Source: Phymatolithon calcareum | Taxonomy: Eukaryota > Rhodophyta > Florideophyceae > Hapalidiales | Reading direction: 5' to 3' | Assembly: GCA_977006965.1 (NCBI GenBank) | Contig: OZ345356.1 | Span: 1,922,001 to 1,986,000 of the forward strand | DNA length: 64,000 nucleotides | Part shown: in pieces, positions 63,172-64,000 of the stretch | Position numbering within the stretch: position 1 is the stretch's first letter | Layout of the letters: each line of letters begins with the position of its first letter | Made by a program: the position numbers and the translations under genes | Notes under the pieces: generated by a model | What the model was told of the DNA's origin: nothing | Database searches by the model: none | What the model saw: the letters and a program-made list of their open reading frames with translations, nothing else

Positions 63172-64000
63172 TCCTGGATCAATCGTACTTCCCTTATCGA
63201 CTTGAAAGTGTGTAACACACTGATATGTAAACTGGCAATCCATTAATGCCTACATGCGTTCCAGGCAAACAACCGGAGCCGCGACCGCCATGAACTATCA
63301 AATGATCTCGGAGTGTATTTTTGATAGCGATACAGGCTTGGAGACTGCCTGCCATTGACAGACTTGAACAAGATCTGCGGTTTTATTGGAAACATAAAAC
63401 AATAATATTGGCGACTTAGCTCTCACGGTGTCCAACGGTCTTGCTCACCAGAGAAGGCGAGCTGTGTCGCGCTTATCTTTACTATAGTTTCCAGGCACCG
63501 TCTAGGAACCTCCACCCGGACAAGCACCGCTTGCCGAAAAACCGGATTGCCGTAGTTGAACGCGTGCGATAGCTTGACTACTGCAACAAAAGACTAAGAA
63601 GGCTGGGTGGGTTGTCAACAAAAAAACGTTGGCTGCCAACTCGAAAAGCTTTCCTGTCAACCTTCCGCAGAGAAATCAGATGTCGCACTAGTCTTTCTGG
63701 GAACCAGACAGCAGGTGTAGCAAAGAGCTCCTTACGCTGTTCGCTTGCTGCCTTACGCGGGGTTCATTTCTCGATTCAGGCAAGTTCCGAAATGCGTGCC
63801 TTCGTGTGAACGGGTCAGCAAGCGTGCGATATGTGTGATGGAAATCAAGGTTTCTGCGGCGTCCGGCTTTGTATAGGGATGTCGATGGACGAGGTTCGAA
63901 CTCTGAAGCAGCTGCGGGCGACTGTGCGGGGCAGTGAGACTATCGTGCAAGCTTTCGACCCTGCGCCGCGTGCCGCCTCATTTTCAACCACCGCCGGGTG
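63172..64000. other. Shared non-coding tail of the duplication
   Basis: Very similar to 45507-46340, with the same short frames (63612-63809 and the minus frame 63753-63950). No gene is recognised. The similarity continues to the last base. Confidence 0.5.

Larger units (their letters stand above)
50662..64000. repeat. Segmental duplication, copy 2
   Basis: Collinear with 15094-46340 but uninterrupted by the composite transposon. It runs off the right end of the window. The left edge joins a LINE-A fragment at the leader of the small secreted gene, whose coding part is missing. It preserves empty sites for the copy 1 insertions and has its own LINE-D insertion and a palindrome pair. Confidence 0.93.

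Overview
The window is nuclear eukaryotic DNA, built mostly of transposable elements with a few compact host genes. Host genes start at ATG in A/C-rich leaders, carry signal peptides, end near AATAAA motifs and mostly lack introns. Two small secreted-protein genes use C-ending codons almost exclusively. This pattern fits an intron-poor, repeat-rich protist or alga genome. A florideophyte red alga such as Chondrus is my best guess, but it is an inference and no sequence proves it.

Layout. 0-9.1 kb: LINE 3' scraps, a short inverted-repeat element (1078-1458), a 77-bp tandem repeat, a three-module cysteine-rich secreted protein (3550-4194), a long gene-poor stretch and a small secreted protein (7629-7883). 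9.2-13.9 kb, minus strand: a broken NB-ARC/WD40 (STAND, APAF1-like) gene with several stops and frameshifts and a LINE insertion. 14.8-15.1 kb, minus strand: a paralogue of the small secreted protein.

From 15.09 kb the window holds one segmental duplication in direct orientation. Copy 1 runs from 15.09 to at least 46.34 kb and copy 2 from 50.66 kb to the window end. The unit carries the promoter side of the small secreted gene, a short-chain dehydrogenase (SDR), degenerate relics, an RBBP4/MSI1-like WD40 histone chaperone, a minus-strand relic, a conserved 187-codon frame of unknown function and a decayed WD40 gene. Comparing the copies gives empty sites that date many insertions. Copy 1 alone has three hAT-like MITEs (8-bp target duplications), a 170-bp LINE tail, an 878-bp inverted-repeat element, a 145-bp LINE fragment and a 15.4-kb composite at 21159-36565.

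That composite is the most interesting object. Its 32-bp terminal inverted repeats enclose a decayed gene with the DUF7869-type HADNCAGQNKN signature. Two LINE insertions and a complete Copia LTR retrotransposon (30532-36253) are nested inside. Without the nested elements it is a DNA transposon of about 3.4 kb, and its unoccupied target is preserved at about 56.12 kb in copy 2.

Between the copies, 46.9-50.66 kb is a stack of LINEs inserted into LINEs, most with readable target-site duplications. At least five LINE 3'-end types, here called LINE-A to LINE-E, occur in the window. Likely functional host genes are few: the cysteine-rich protein, the two small secreted proteins, the two SDRs and copy 2 of the RBBP4-like gene. 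Copy 1 of the RBBP4-like gene has a one-base deletion.
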